From: Gigaspora rosea
Lineage: Eukaryota > Glomeromycota > Glomeromycetes > Diversisporales > Gigasporaceae
Length of the DNA: 64,000 bases
NCBI GenBank assembly: GCA_003550325.1
Contig: QKWP01000611.1
Location: forward strand, 94,987-158,986
Reading direction: 5' to 3'
Shown: positions 22,756-32,937 of the stretch, one piece after another
How the letters are laid out: each line of letters opens with the position of its first letter
Numbering within the stretch: the stretch's first letter is position 1
Position numbers and translations under genes: made by a program
Notes under the pieces: generated by a model
Database searches by the model: none
What the model was told of the DNA's origin: nothing
Seen by the model: only the letters and a program-made list of their open reading frames with translations

Positions 22756-25700
22756 TCAGATTTGCTTTTTAAAAGTTGCATAGTTTGAGTGTGTTGATAA
22801 AAGAGATTCTAAGGAAATGGAACCTTCCTTAATTGTAAAAGGAATATTAGAGTTTGAGTTGGAATTGATTGACCATCCCAGGTGTTTAAAAAGTTGAATA
22901 ATTTTAAAGTTGGTAGAGAATCTATTAGGGCCATCTATAATAGGCTTTGGGTGTAAAAGTATACTAATAGGTGACCATAAATTATTTTGAAGTTGTTGGA
23001 TACGTATATGAGTTGTTGTTCCAAGTAAATCACTATTATTTAGCCGTTTAGTGAAATTGGAGATATGGTGTTGAAGTTGGATGTCCCAAATATTTTTAAT
23101 ATTGTATATCTGTGGGTGAAGAAGGGTGCTAGTAGGTATGGTTTTGCATAGTTTAGCCTTATGTTTGACCAAACCAATATGTTGAGAGAGAATTCCATCG
23201 CATACTGATCTACTAAGTATAATATTCTGTAGCCGATATTCGATAGTAGGAATGATTACAGTGTTAATAATATAACGAGCCTGGGTGTCAGTAATTTGTT
23301 TTCTTTTTGCAATATTAATGAGCTGAGCAGATTCTGTTTTTATTAGCTGTGTTTGTTGGGTTTGTTTGTTGTCAAGTGTAAACCAGCATCCAAGAAACTT
23401 GAAAGGCTGATGTTTTGGTTGAAGTGGTAAGGGTTGGTTATTGAAGATTGTTGGTGTGTATGTATCTAGTTTGTAATTAGTAGCTAAGATAGATTTAGAT
23501 GGGTTGACTTGAATATTGGCCATGTTATAAAATGATTCTGCTATAGATATAATATTGTTCAATTCTGCTTGTGAAGATGCAACCCATAGTGTATCATCCA
23601 TATAGGCCAGAACTGAACATTTGGCTTTGATCTTGTCAGTAGTTAGATTTTTTAAATTAGTGAACCATGCTGTTTCCATTGTGTATCCTGGTGAATTAGA
23701 ATAGATATAGGTAATTAAGGGATCGTAGTATATTCGCCATAAAAGAGGAGTAATTGTTTCACCTTGGTCAATACCATTATTCACCTGATATGGTGAGGTA
23801 AGACCAAGATTAGTAATAACTCTATTTTGTCTATTTGCCAATAAGTTTGTAAGAATGTTGATGATTTGAGGGGGTAGTGCAAGACGAGAGAGTGAATGTT
23901 CAAAAAGGGTGAAGTTCACAGAGTCATAAGCCTTGCTCATATCCTGAGACAAGAGCCATATTTCCTTGTGATTACAATTTGCGTCTTCAATAAGATTATT
24001 TAAAATATGAATAGGAATAGATGTGCTATTGTTGGGAAGAGCAACGTAATTATAGGGTGATAGTATTGGGTGTTGTGAGAAAACAGAACTAAGTCTATTA
24101 GTGATTATTTTAGTATATAGTTTTCGTATATGTTCTACAAGGCTAATTGGTCGAGTTAGATTTAGATTGCCTTCAAATACTGTTTTCTTTGGGATAGGGA
24201 AGATTCTGCTATGTTTCCATACTTTAGGGATGTCACCGTTTAAAAGGCAGCGATTAAATAAAGCAGTAAGTGCAGTAATGCATGTAGGGCCAAGATGTTT
24301 TATCATTTCATAGCTTATTCCTGTAGGACCACAGGCTTTGCCATTTGGAAGTTTGGAGATTGTTTGATAGACTTCGACTTCTGTTATATTGTGGGTAAGA
24401 GGAGTATACCACTTAGAGTTAATATGAGTAAGAGGTTGGTAATGTTGATACCAGAAATTGTCAAATAATAGTTGATTAATAGGTCTGAATGCTGTCCAGT
24501 TATAAAAGTGTGCTTGAACATGTTGCTTGATAATATGAGGGTCAGTAATTAGTTGATTGTTAAGTTTGATATTAGTAAAATGGATAGGGGGTTTGTATCT
24601 ATCAAGAATACTGTTAATAGCTTGTGTAGGTTTGGAGACCAAGGTTTCACATCTTTTCTCTGATGCCTGGTTAATCTGCTGTCGGAGAAGAAGAGAGTGC
24701 TCCATCTGGTAAGCTTTATAGACCTGCTTCCAGATTTCATAGGCATGCTGAAGCCAGGGCTGGGTATAGTTTTGGTCTAGTGAGGTAAGTGGGTTGAGAT
24801 TGCATTTGGTATATGATTTAATAAGTAGAATGTGTGAGTTTATATGTGGTAAGTGTGGGTTAGAGTTGTTTCTAATAACTTTGATTAGATGGCCAAGCTT
24901 CTTGAGTCCATTGTGGAGTGCAGTGCAATGGGGTGTATATTTGTGATTGTAGCTTCGTTTACGAGTAGTTTTATTAGGAATTATTTGAGTTGCTGCTTGT
25001 GTAATACAATGCTGTATATTTTGCCATGTCTTATTAATATTTTCTTGAGTATTAGTTGATAAAGGAATGTTGTACTGTGTAAATAGCTGGTCTGAGAGTT
25101 CAAAAAATTCTATCCACTGGTCAGAAGACATAGCTCTATAATCAAAGATCCTATGGCTAATACCAGTATGGAAGCGAGGGGATTTACTAAAGGCATTAGG
25201 AAAAGTCCAGGATGTTGTAAGAATAAGATGATCACTTAGTGTACTAGTGCTGCTATTGTCTAAATTGTATGATAAAAGAAATTGAATATTGAAAGAGTTA
25301 GTCCAAATATAATCAATTCTGCTTTTGTTATGATTGTTTGTCCAGGTATGGTGTGTATTGTTTAAGTGTGCGCCAATATCAAACATATTAGAGCGATGTA
25401 GAAAGTTGATAAGTTTAAATTTTGATGAGGAGCTATATATATTGTCCTGTGTATTAAAGTCTCCAAGTATGATAGGGTGTAGGTTGGATTGTTGTGCCTG
25501 TAATATCCAGTTGATTACAGCATTTTGTGTTTGGTTTCTTCTATACATATCTGTAGAGGACAGATATACTGAGATAACACGCAACTTAATATTGCCTTTA
25601 AAGAAGAAATCCAAAGCAACTGCTCCACCTGGATGAGTATGGCAGCTGTGTACATGAGGTTTAAGGTAGTTTCGAATCATGATAGCTGCTCCTTCTATTG

Positions 25701-26547
25701 AGCTTTCTGAATTAGCCCAATAATAAGTATATTGATTATTATTGCAAAATGAAAGTTTTGTTTTATGTGAGATTTTGGTTTCAGTAATACAAGCAATAGA
25801 GATATTATAGTTGGTACAGTAATCCTGCCAACTTTGTCTCTTTGCAGGTATATTAAATCCTCTGACATTGTGGGTGGCAATTGTAAGATGTAAATCTTTT
25901 GTATTAGATTGTTCAAGTAGCTGTACATTGTCATATACGAGGCTGGTTAGATTTGTTGTAGTGGGTATATTGTCAGAGTTAGAGTCTGTGTGAGATTTGA
26001 GTGGAATATGAGCACAATAGTGAAGGTCCTCAAAAGGTAGTAAGGAGTGGTTGTGTAATGGACAAAGTTCACAAGGTACATATATATGTGCCTCTTTATA
26101 GTCCAAGGATTTATCAGTGTAGATTGAGATTTTGATGAATTTTGGTGAATAGTATGATGGATGGTTTTCTTGTATATAAGTTAGAAATGATTCTATAGTT
26201 TGTGATGAGTCAAGAGTAGGTAGGTTGTAGAATTGTAAGAATTTGTTGTAACAGGGCATTGAGTAAGAAAGTTGATTTGTAAGTATAGATTCTGCCTCAG
26301 AGTGAGATGGTGACTTGGGATCTGAAGCAAAAGTTTGTTCTTCTGTAGATACGCTCGCCGTTTTAAGCTCGGTTCTCACAGCTGCGCAGGATACAGTAGC
26401 CTGCTCGGTACGTTGAGTCTGGCCGTCATAACACTGTTCCTCCGCGTAAATGGGCTTTCCTGCCCGCCCACTTACATCATTCTCTTTCAAAAGTGGCCCA
26501 CTATTAGTGGAGGACACAATCATTTTGAAAGTGGCAGTTGCATCCAT
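22756..26547 (-). CDS. LINE1 ORF2, N-terminal part: endonuclease and reverse transcriptase
   Basis: 1263 codons from ATG 26547. Residues 1-75 are encoded by GC-rich DNA unlike the rest. A Cys/His cluster lies at 159-180 (CELC...H...CAH). AP-type endonuclease at about 219-447: THNVRGF (Asn227), TETKI (Glu256), LGDFN (Asp363, Asn365), SRIDYIW (Asp412), LSDH (Asp439, His440). Reverse transcriptase at about 735-1065: LPNGKACGPTGIS, SQDMSKAYDS (Asp869, Asp875), GIDQGETITPLLW, AYMDDTLWVAS (Asp984, Asp985), FKFLGCWF. All key residues are kept, so both enzymes could be active. The product nicks target DNA and copies element RNA there. It starts 20 bases after the ORF1 stop. The frame ends at a single TGA, after which RNase H continues in phase. 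Confidence 0.9.
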   Translation of the reverse strand: MDATATFKMIVSSTNSGPLLKENDVSGRAGKPIYAEEQCYDGQTQRTEQATVSCAAVRTELKTASVSTEEQTFASDPKSPSHSEAESILTNQLSYSMPCYNKFLQFYNLPTLDSSQTIESFLTYIQENHPSYYSPKFIKISIYTDKSLDYKEAHIYVPCELCPLHNHSLLPFEDLHYCAHIPLKSHTDSNSDNIPTTTNLTSLVYDNVQLLEQSNTKDLHLTIATHNVRGFNIPAKRQSWQDYCTNYNISIACITETKISHKTKLSFCNNNQYTYYWANSESSIEGAAIMIRNYLKPHVHSCHTHPGGAVALDFFFKGNIKLRVISVYLSSTDMYRRNQTQNAVINWILQAQQSNLHPIILGDFNTQDNIYSSSSKFKLINFLHRSNMFDIGAHLNNTHHTWTNNHNKSRIDYIWTNSFNIQFLLSYNLDNSSTSTLSDHLILTTSWTFPNAFSKSPRFHTGISHRIFDYRAMSSDQWIEFFELSDQLFTQYNIPLSTNTQENINKTWQNIQHCITQAATQIIPNKTTRKRSYNHKYTPHCTALHNGLKKLGHLIKVIRNNSNPHLPHINSHILLIKSYTKCNLNPLTSLDQNYTQPWLQHAYEIWKQVYKAYQMEHSLLLRQQINQASEKRCETLVSKPTQAINSILDRYKPPIHFTNIKLNNQLITDPHIIKQHVQAHFYNWTAFRPINQLLFDNFWYQHYQPLTHINSKWYTPLTHNITEVEVYQTISKLPNGKACGPTGISYEMIKHLGPTCITALTALFNRCLLNGDIPKVWKHSRIFPIPKKTVFEGNLNLTRPISLVEHIRKLYTKIITNRLSSVFSQHPILSPYNYVALPNNSTSIPIHILNNLIEDANCNHKEIWLLSQDMSKAYDSVNFTLFEHSLSRLALPPQIINILTNLLANRQNRVITNLGLTSPYQVNNGIDQGETITPLLWRIYYDPLITYIYSNSPGYTMETAWFTNLKNLTTDKIKAKCSVLAYMDDTLWVASSQAELNNIISIAESFYNMANIQVNPSKSILATNYKLDTYTPTIFNNQPLPLQPKHQPFKFLGCWFTLDNKQTQQTQLIKTESAQLINIAKRKQITDTQARYIINTVIIPTIEYRLQNIILSRSVCDGILSQHIGLVKHKAKLCKTIPTSTLLHPQIYNIKNIWDIQLQHHISNFTKRLNNSDLLGTTTHIRIQQLQNNLWSPISILLHPKPIIDGPNRFSTNFKIIQLFKHLGWSINSNSNSNIPFTIKEGSISLESLLSTHSNYATFKKQI

Positions 26548-26567
26548 GTTATCTACAGAAGAGTTAA

Positions 26568-28187
26568 TTAAAAAGAAGGAGTATTTTGTTGGAAAGAAGT
26601 TTCTATAGTAGGATCTATAGTTTCAGATGTAGAAGAAAGGCTATTATTTGCTGGAGGTATAGGTTGGTGAGGGGTCTCTGTATCATTATTTGTGATTTTG
26701 GGTATAAAAAATAATGAGTCGTCGTCTGCTAGTGGTATAGTGATTTTATAGAAATTAATGATGAATTCTTCTGCTTGTGGATAGTATGTATTGTTATATT
26801 TTTCTTTGGTTTCTTTAATAGAGATTTTAAATTGATTGCGAATATCATAGTAGGTAATTACTCTGGCGAGTGTGTGTGGATTTATGTTAGGGGTTATAAG
26901 GTGTTCAAGTGCTTGTTCAAGATCTAAGTCTTGAATATTATCATTTATTGCTGCAGCTTTAAGATAGCACTTAAGGTAGCAGTAAAAGTAATGTGTGCTT
27001 CGTTCAATAGTTTCTGAAACACTATTTTCTTCTGCAAATTTCTTTGCAGTTTTGTTGGCAAGGGCTCTAAGATCTGCTATAGGTGTGGGTTTAGAGAAAG
27101 TGGCTGAGTCAGGCTGATTTTTAGAAAAGGTATCAAGTTCAAGTTCTGGAAAGTTCCAGTCCTTTTTTGGTTGGTTCTCGAGCACCGGATATGTTTCAAA
27201 AGATTCTTTAAAGTAGTAAGCTGAAAGATTTTTAATGTTATGTTCTTCTTTTGTTTTAGATAATATGCACTTGTTCTGATTACATGTATGTAGGTGAAAA
27301 AGTGCCTGCTTGCGTGTTTCATTAGAACGTTGTTTGAGGCTGTAGATAATTGGAAGGTCATATGTAATAGGTAATAGCTTTTTGCACTCTTCTAGTAGCT
27401 GAAGGTATATTTGGTATTTTATATAATTTTTTGTTTTTTGTTCATCAATTTTAAAGAATTGTAGCTTGTATTTTTTAAAAAATTCAGCAAACCAATTATC
27501 AAAGGTTTGATTAAATGGTTTGAGAGAGGGGGTTTCGAAAGTATTTTTGAAATCATTAGTAGGTATATTTAAAGCTACTTGAATATTGAATCTATTATTA
27601 TTTTGTATTTCGAGAAGAGGTGTATCAGGTTCATTATATGTAGTTGTGTAAGTAAAGGATGCCATAATAGGTTTAAGATCTAGATCATCTATAAATTTGG
27701 AGTAATCAATTGTTTGGTATTTGTCATGTAAATAAAGATGAAGACGAGCAAAATTAATTGCAACTTTGAAGCGATTAAGGTTTGAGTAAGGTGGAATTGA
27801 ATAATGTGAACGAAAGATTTTAGCATAGTTTAATTTAGTGAAAAGAATATTGGTAAAGTTTTTAAGTAGATTTTTAAGTGCATCGAGATAAACCTTAAAT
27901 AAAAAAACTATTTCCTGGTTTAAAGCCATATTGTAATTACTAATATGGTCTACAAGGAATTCTGGTTTATCACTTGCTATTTTGTTAAGAAGGTAATTGA
28001 ATGAATATTTTCGTGGTTCTCTTTTAGGGTTTTGTTTTGGTTGGTCATTTGTTTTAATAGGTTGTCCAGATGTAAATTCCTTGAGATAGGTTTTCATAGA
28101 GAAAAAGAGTTTTTGAGCAAGTTTAGTAGATAATTTATCCTGTTGTTTCATTTCTGGAGTAATTGGAAAGTTAGCGAGCCAGTCCAA
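26568..28187 (-). CDS. LINE1 ORF1, main part (nucleic-acid-binding role inferred)
   Basis: About 539 codons are open from a non-ATG codon; the frame really extends to about 28235, where a run of nine A follows ATG-initiated sequence in another frame (ATG 28338). Adding or removing one A would fuse the two parts, giving an Asn/Lys/Gln-rich basic start and then this region. No domain is recognised. Visible features are a Lys-rich N-terminus, helical central stretches and a Pro/Ser/Thr-rich C-terminal tail after about residue 505. By position it is the ORF1 protein, which in LINEs packages the RNA; that role is inferred. It ends TAA 20 bases before ORF2. Confidence 0.65.
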   Translation of the reverse strand: MDWLANFPITPEMKQQDKLSTKLAQKLFFSMKTYLKEFTSGQPIKTNDQPKQNPKREPRKYSFNYLLNKIASDKPEFLVDHISNYNMALNQEIVFLFKVYLDALKNLLKNFTNILFTKLNYAKIFRSHYSIPPYSNLNRFKVAINFARLHLYLHDKYQTIDYSKFIDDLDLKPIMASFTYTTTYNEPDTPLLEIQNNNRFNIQVALNIPTNDFKNTFETPSLKPFNQTFDNWFAEFFKKYKLQFFKIDEQKTKNYIKYQIYLQLLEECKKLLPITYDLPIIYSLKQRSNETRKQALFHLHTCNQNKCILSKTKEEHNIKNLSAYYFKESFETYPVLENQPKKDWNFPELELDTFSKNQPDSATFSKPTPIADLRALANKTAKKFAEENSVSETIERSTHYFYCYLKCYLKAAAINDNIQDLDLEQALEHLITPNINPHTLARVITYYDIRNQFKISIKETKEKYNNTYYPQAEEFIINFYKITIPLADDDSLFFIPKITNNDTETPHQPIPPANNSLSSTSETIDPTIETSFQQNTPSF

Positions 28188-28338
28188 AAGGTTTTGTGAA
28201 TTATTTGAATTGTTGTTAGTAGAGCCTGTTTTGTTTTTTTTTGGGTTGTTGTTTGCTTGGTTGATGGGCTTGGTTAATATTTTCTTTTCCTTTTTCTTTT
28301 TTTGAGATATCTCGTTTAGGAAGTTTGTTTAGAATCAT

Positions 28339-29055
28339 TTAATAAAGTTGTTTTTTCTGTTCTTTGTTGAGTAAAAGAAATTTGGTAAAGTAGAATATAT
28401 TCTTTTGTTCTTTGTTTAGAGGAGTATGTGGCTGAGCAAGCTTTAATTTAAGTTTATGAAGGCATTGAGGATGTGCAGGGAAGCCATAATTTTGATTTTT
28501 AAGATTTAATGCATTAGGATCTAAAGAATGTTTACCATTCGAAAGAATAATACAAGGAATATTTTTGGTTTTGCATACTATGCAAGTATGTGCATGATGA
28601 GAAAAAGATTTGAATTGAATCGTATCAGTTCTAGGTGTAGTATCAAAAAAGGTAAAGAATGGATGAGAAATATTATGTCTAGGTTGAAAAGAGGACCTTT
28701 CAACTTTAGGCAAGTTGTTGTATATAGTTAAATTAAAATCAATTTCAATTTGTATAGACAGTTCTGTTATATGTGTATGGGATATTGCTTGAGAAGAAGA
28801 TACTGTAAGATTTTTAGAGACAAAGTAGGTATGAAAGCTTTTGCATAGGCAGGTAATAATTGTAGGTTGTTTGGGGTTTAAAAAGAAATGGAATCCTTCT
28901 TTTTCCATACATTGTTGCGGGGTGTAATTATTAGAAAGAACCTTTAAGGTTTTTGTATTTTTAATACTTGTAACAATTCTATGACAGTTATTATGCTTGG
29001 ACAATAGTGTGTCTAAATTAAATAAGTCTGGTTCAAGGTTTGTAACACAGGGCAT
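28339..29055 (-). CDS. LINE1 upstream ORF with Cys/His motif
   Basis: 238 codons from ATG 29055. No known family recognised. Near residues 162-208 it has CIVC ... C ... H ... HPQCLH, a zinc-finger-like arrangement, followed by a Lys/Gln-rich end. Its stop TAA is directly followed by ATG in the same frame, leading into the basic segment that precedes the A9 run and ORF1. It may therefore be the front of a longer ORF1 protein (about 840 residues) broken by one stop and one frameshift, or a separate upstream protein. A zinc-knuckle ORF1 is common in LINEs. Confidence 0.6.
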   Translation of the reverse strand: MPCVTNLEPDLFNLDTLLSKHNNCHRIVTSIKNTKTLKVLSNNYTPQQCMEKEGFHFFLNPKQPTIITCLCKSFHTYFVSKNLTVSSSQAISHTHITELSIQIEIDFNLTIYNNLPKVERSSFQPRHNISHPFFTFFDTTPRTDTIQFKSFSHHAHTCIVCKTKNIPCIILSNGKHSLDPNALNLKNQNYGFPAHPQCLHKLKLKLAQPHTPLNKEQKNIFYFTKFLLLNKEQKKQLY

Positions 29056-29164
29056 TTTAGGACCAGAGTAAAGAATAGCTTGGCTAAAAAGAGAATATTA
29101 TAGTAGACCTTGAAAAGGGCTTCGAAATGGTATATTATTTGTTTCGTGTAATGTACAAATACTA

Positions 29165-29262
29165 AGTTCACGGAGTCACGTGATCCACAGGTCACGTGTT
29201 TCACAAGTCACGTGTTACAAGTCACGTGTTACACAAGTCACGTGTTACACAAGTCACTTGTA
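29165..29262. promoter_or_regulatory. Tandem CACGTG (E-box) array
   Basis: Five perfect CACGTG palindromes (29177, 29193, 29209, 29223 and 29239) and one CACTTG (29255), spaced 14-16 bases apart in CACGTGTTACACAAGT-type units. CACGTG is the site of bHLH proteins of the Cbf1/Pho4 type in fungi. The array lies about 110 bases upstream of the first LINE1 ATG (minus strand). A TATAAAAA box follows on the plus strand at about 29319, so it could also serve a plus-strand promoter or be part of a solo LTR. Confidence 0.6.
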
Positions 29263-29299
29263 CAAGTTGTACAGGAATTTGTAGTATTGATTGACAATA

Positions 29300-30635
29300 T
29301 TTGTGTAAATTAGAAAGAATATAAAAAGGGGCGATTAATAATTTGTGTAAATTAATAAGAACCACTAAAATTGAGTTATTGAATAGTGTGGGTAGCACTA
29401 ATTAAAGTGGTTTGTGTAGTACAAAAAACGCCTATAGAGTTTTTTGTAAGAGAAAAAGTACTTGAGAATAATTAAAAGTTCAAAGAGAGTTTTAAAATAA
29501 ATTAATTGTAAAATAAACAGTTTTGATATATTTTTAATAATTATTATGTTAAGTTGAAGTCAAAACAAGAGCCAGGCAACTTGTCTTAAGGAGCAAGACA
29601 AGTTATTAAAGCCCAGCTCATAAAATTACACAAAGTAATTATTTAGACTTAATTTGTTATATTTTTTTTAAAAATTGTTTTTATATTACAAAATTTAATG
29701 ATTATATGTATTTTTAAGAGCTGAACAATTTTGTTTAGATGCTCAAGAGCTGTTTATATAATAAAAATTACCAGTTTTTTGATTTTTTGTTTAGCAGAGG
29801 TTTGGAACAAGTGATCGTCAGAAAGAGTTAAAGGATGATCCCTCATTATACATACATTTATGAATACTTAAATACCTTTTTTTGTATTTCTAACTATACT
29901 ACTATATGCAATAACTTAGTAAAACTTTCACACAAATGTTATATATGTATATATGTATATATGTACATATATATAGAATATCTTGTATTAAAAGGAACCA
30001 TTATTACATTTACTTTATTTTGAGATAATTGAGTTTAAGTATTTGTTTGATTTTCAGACTGATTTAAAATTAACCAATTTTAAAATTTTAAATAATTAAA
30101 GATAACAGGTATATAAGTTGACTTTTATTTTAATTGAAAAGTATTAATTGTGCCAAAATTTACATAAGTCTAATAAAACCTCATTTATCAAAAATTTGTA
30201 AAAATGGGCCCTTTTAATATAGAACACTTCATATATTCTTATGTAATATATTATACCTAGGGGTTAGTAAAACTATAGAGGGACAACTCCAATATTACAC
30301 AAGTTTAATAGTAATGCGAAAATTGTCATTTTATATGAAAATCATATAAATTCATATATATCATGTTCAATCGGTCAAAGTCTTAATTGTTAATTTTTTT
30401 AGAAATAACCTGTCTACTGGGATTTCTTTTTTTTTGAAACTTGAAATAGACAAAAGTAAATAATTAATCATAAAAAACTTATATAGCTGCTCTTTTATTG
30501 TTAAAAAAACTGGATTATAGATTTATATAAATAAAAAATACAAAGGTAAGAAATCATATACACAACTCAAAGCCTATAAACTGTTTCAAACTGTCTTTAT
30601 TTTAATTACTCAAAAGCCAAACTAGTTAGAGTTAA
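29300..30635. other. Non-coding stretch with promoter- and poly(A)-like motifs
   Basis: Contains TATAAAAAGGGGCG near 29319, GTGTAAATTA repeats, and two AATAAA motifs near 29490-29515 on the plus strand. Together with the E-box array this might be a solo LTR, but terminal TG/CA and a target duplication could not be fixed. A TATATG/TACATA microsatellite lies at 29940-29980. No gene. Confidence 0.35.
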
Positions 30636-30639
30636 TATA

Positions 30640-31690
30640 AGGTTTTATTTTTTTAGATCTTGCAAATCTGTGAAATTTTTTGAAAGAACTTGAAACTGCA
30701 GATTTCGAAATATTTTGGAAGTAATTTCAAAAATACTTTAGTTCGAAATAATTTGAAATATTTTTAAAATATTTTAGACCTAGGAAACCAAGCTAGATGG
30801 GTATTTGTATCTGTTTATACCAAGGGCGTATTGGACTATATTTTTGAAATATTTAGAAATATTTCAAAATTTTGTATAATGTTACAAGATCAGATTAGAT
30901 CTTTTATAAATTAGATCGTTTTTTATTTTGTTTTTTGATTTCATTTTGTTTTTTTTATTTATTTATTTTTTAATTTTTCACACTTTACAAAAATTAGTCT
31001 TTTGCAAAAAAACTCACAACTATTTAGCACTTTGCAAGATCACCAATTTGACTTTGCATACCAACTCAGACTTCTGACACTTTGCAAGAACATGCAACTG
31101 ATTTTTCTAGCAATTTCTAAATTTTCAAGAACGCTTCTTTAAAGAGATAATTTAGTTTGGCACAAGGTTTCACAAGTTTTTGCAAAGTTTAACTTTATTT
31201 ATTTTTTGTTTAATATTTTTTGTTTTTTTGTTTTTTTTTTTTTAAACTTTATTAATTTATTTTATTCTAGCACTTTGTAAGAACATTAACTTCTCTAGCA
31301 CTTTGCAAGAACATACTAGATTTTTCTAGCCTATTTTTTAGAAGTGTTTAGAAAAAAGAGAGAACCAAAGGTGATATTCAAATCAAAAGATAGCTGAAAC
31401 AAAAATAATAGTTAAAACAAAGAAGCGAAAATAATAGCTAACTGTGAGGTGTGTAAAAATAAATGTATAGAGTTAGTTATTTATTTTTTTCTACAAATAG
31501 TAATGAAATTAGATGCGACAAAGTGCAAAAGTAGTTAAAATAATATGTAGTAATATAAAAAGATACTGTAAAAAATGTATAATAATTAAAATATAATATA
31601 TAATAAAATATATATTATTTATTAAAGATATATTTAATTTAAAAATGTAATATATATATAATATATAATGATGATAATGCAAAAAGCATC
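30640..31690 (-). repeat. Dispersed repeat R1, copy 3
   Basis: The longest R1 copy, in the same orientation as copy 2 and inverted to copies 1 and 4. It contains ACCTAGGAAACCAAGCTAGA, the T-rich tract, ACTTCTGACACTTTGCAAGA, CGCTTCTTTAAAGAGATAAT and AATAATAGCTAACTGTGAGG. Only one tandem unit is present here. No gene. Confidence 0.65.
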
Positions 31691-31749
31691 TTATATTGTT
31701 AAACAAGTAGTAGGCACTCTGTACAAAAAGAAAATAACTGTTAGTCAAC

Positions 31750-32900
31750 TAACCTATATTAACAATATGGTCATAATTCCAAAGTTATATTACATACTAC
31801 AAACATCTAAACTTTTAAAACACATATTGGAAAAAATCCACTAGCCATATAACAAACTTTGCAAACAAAAAATTGGGCTAGCTTGTACAACAAATAACCA
31901 GATTATTATGCACAACAATCTAGTAAATATTAAGCTTCTCTGGGCAGAACTTTTAATAAAACAGTTGACTAGTGTTCAGAAAAGACTTGGCAGTAATGGT
32001 ATCATAGAAGAGATTACAAGAATTCGAATTGAGCAGGGTATTGCATGTGCCGGCTATCTTGACTGGACACACATCGCAGGTTCGCTAGTTTGTCTTGCTA
32101 AAATTTGGCGAAATAATTTGGCATTTTGACACTTTTCAAGACAAAAAGTATGGATTGCAAGATCAATCTGCATGGAGAAGAGCAACTAGGACGAAGGCCA
32201 GGTTCACTGGGTATGAAATTAATAAAATTTTGCCAGAAAAGGTTTTTACAAAAACCTACTACCACCTCTTTGAACTGGGAATAGTATATATAGAACAACT
32301 ATTAAAAGAGAATGGAAAAACCCTTCTAACATAGCCGCAAATCAAGTTACTCTGAGCAGGAAGCAAGAAGGTAGAAAAGCTAGCTGGTTCAAATTCTTGG
32401 AAGAAAGTTTAATTATAGATACAAGCATGTGTCAAGTTGATACAAGTTATTAAACAAAGATACTGAATAACCTTGCTTCTAGACTGGTCCTTAATAAGCT
32501 ACAAGAGAATAATAGACACAAAGAGAGAATCTATTTTAAAACAAAAAACTCATCAATTGAGCTAGGCAAGTTTTAAAAAAAGGTAGTAATAGAATCCTTG
32601 TGGAGCACTAGGTTTTAGCAAAGGCTCAAAACCTTTCGACAAGATTAGCTAGTAAGTATAAGGGTTGTGCACTAAATATGCTCAAAGCTAGCCCAAATTT
32701 CGTTAGCTGAATTTATAAACACAATATAATTGGAGTTTTTCCCACATCGGAAAAGTTGGTTGAAGCAGGGCACCTGCTAATATCACCAGAAATGTTTGAA
32801 AGATTAGGTATAAAGAGTAAGGAAACAGGAGGTGCAGAATCAATTCTACAAGAATTGAAAACAGTGGAGGAACTAGAATTAGAAATAGTTAAAAATAGAA
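31750..32900 (+). pseudogene. LINE3 RT C-terminal remnant
   Basis: Frame fragments INNMVIIPKLYYILQTSKL, then MHNNLVNIKLLWAELLIKQL and GIIEEITRIRIEQG, correspond in order and character to the stretch of LINE1 ORF2 after the RT core (VIIPTIEYRLQNII ... HPQIYNIKNIWDIQLQHHIS). Several stops and frame changes follow (32128, 32332 and others). The 32340-32930 part is too decayed to read continuously. Confidence 0.6.
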
Positions 32901-32937
32901 CAAAAAATTTGACGTAGCCTCAGATTTAATAGATAGA

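Larger units (their letters stand above)
20543..29300 (-). mobile_element. LINE1: non-LTR retrotransposon with RNase H
   Basis: The best-preserved mobile element here, read right to left: an ORF1 region (29055 to 26568), ORF2 endonuclease-RT (26547 to 22756), then RNase H and a zinc knuckle (to 20734), about 190 bases of 3' UTR, and an A14 tail (T-run at 20543-20556 on the plus strand). The endonuclease-RT-RNase H order fits the I/Tad-type groups of LINEs. The 5' end is not fixed exactly; E-box-like repeats lie at 29165-29262. Few lesions are visible, so the copy is fairly young. No target duplication was found. Confidence 0.85.

Noticed and set aside
24101..26571. Plus-strand frames of 70-100 codons within LINE1
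   Set aside because: They are opposite-strand shadows of the intact endonuclease-RT reading frame.
30173..30230. Another pogo-type MITE end (AATAAAACCTCATTTATC)
   Set aside because: No inverted partner or second TA could be found within a reasonable distance.
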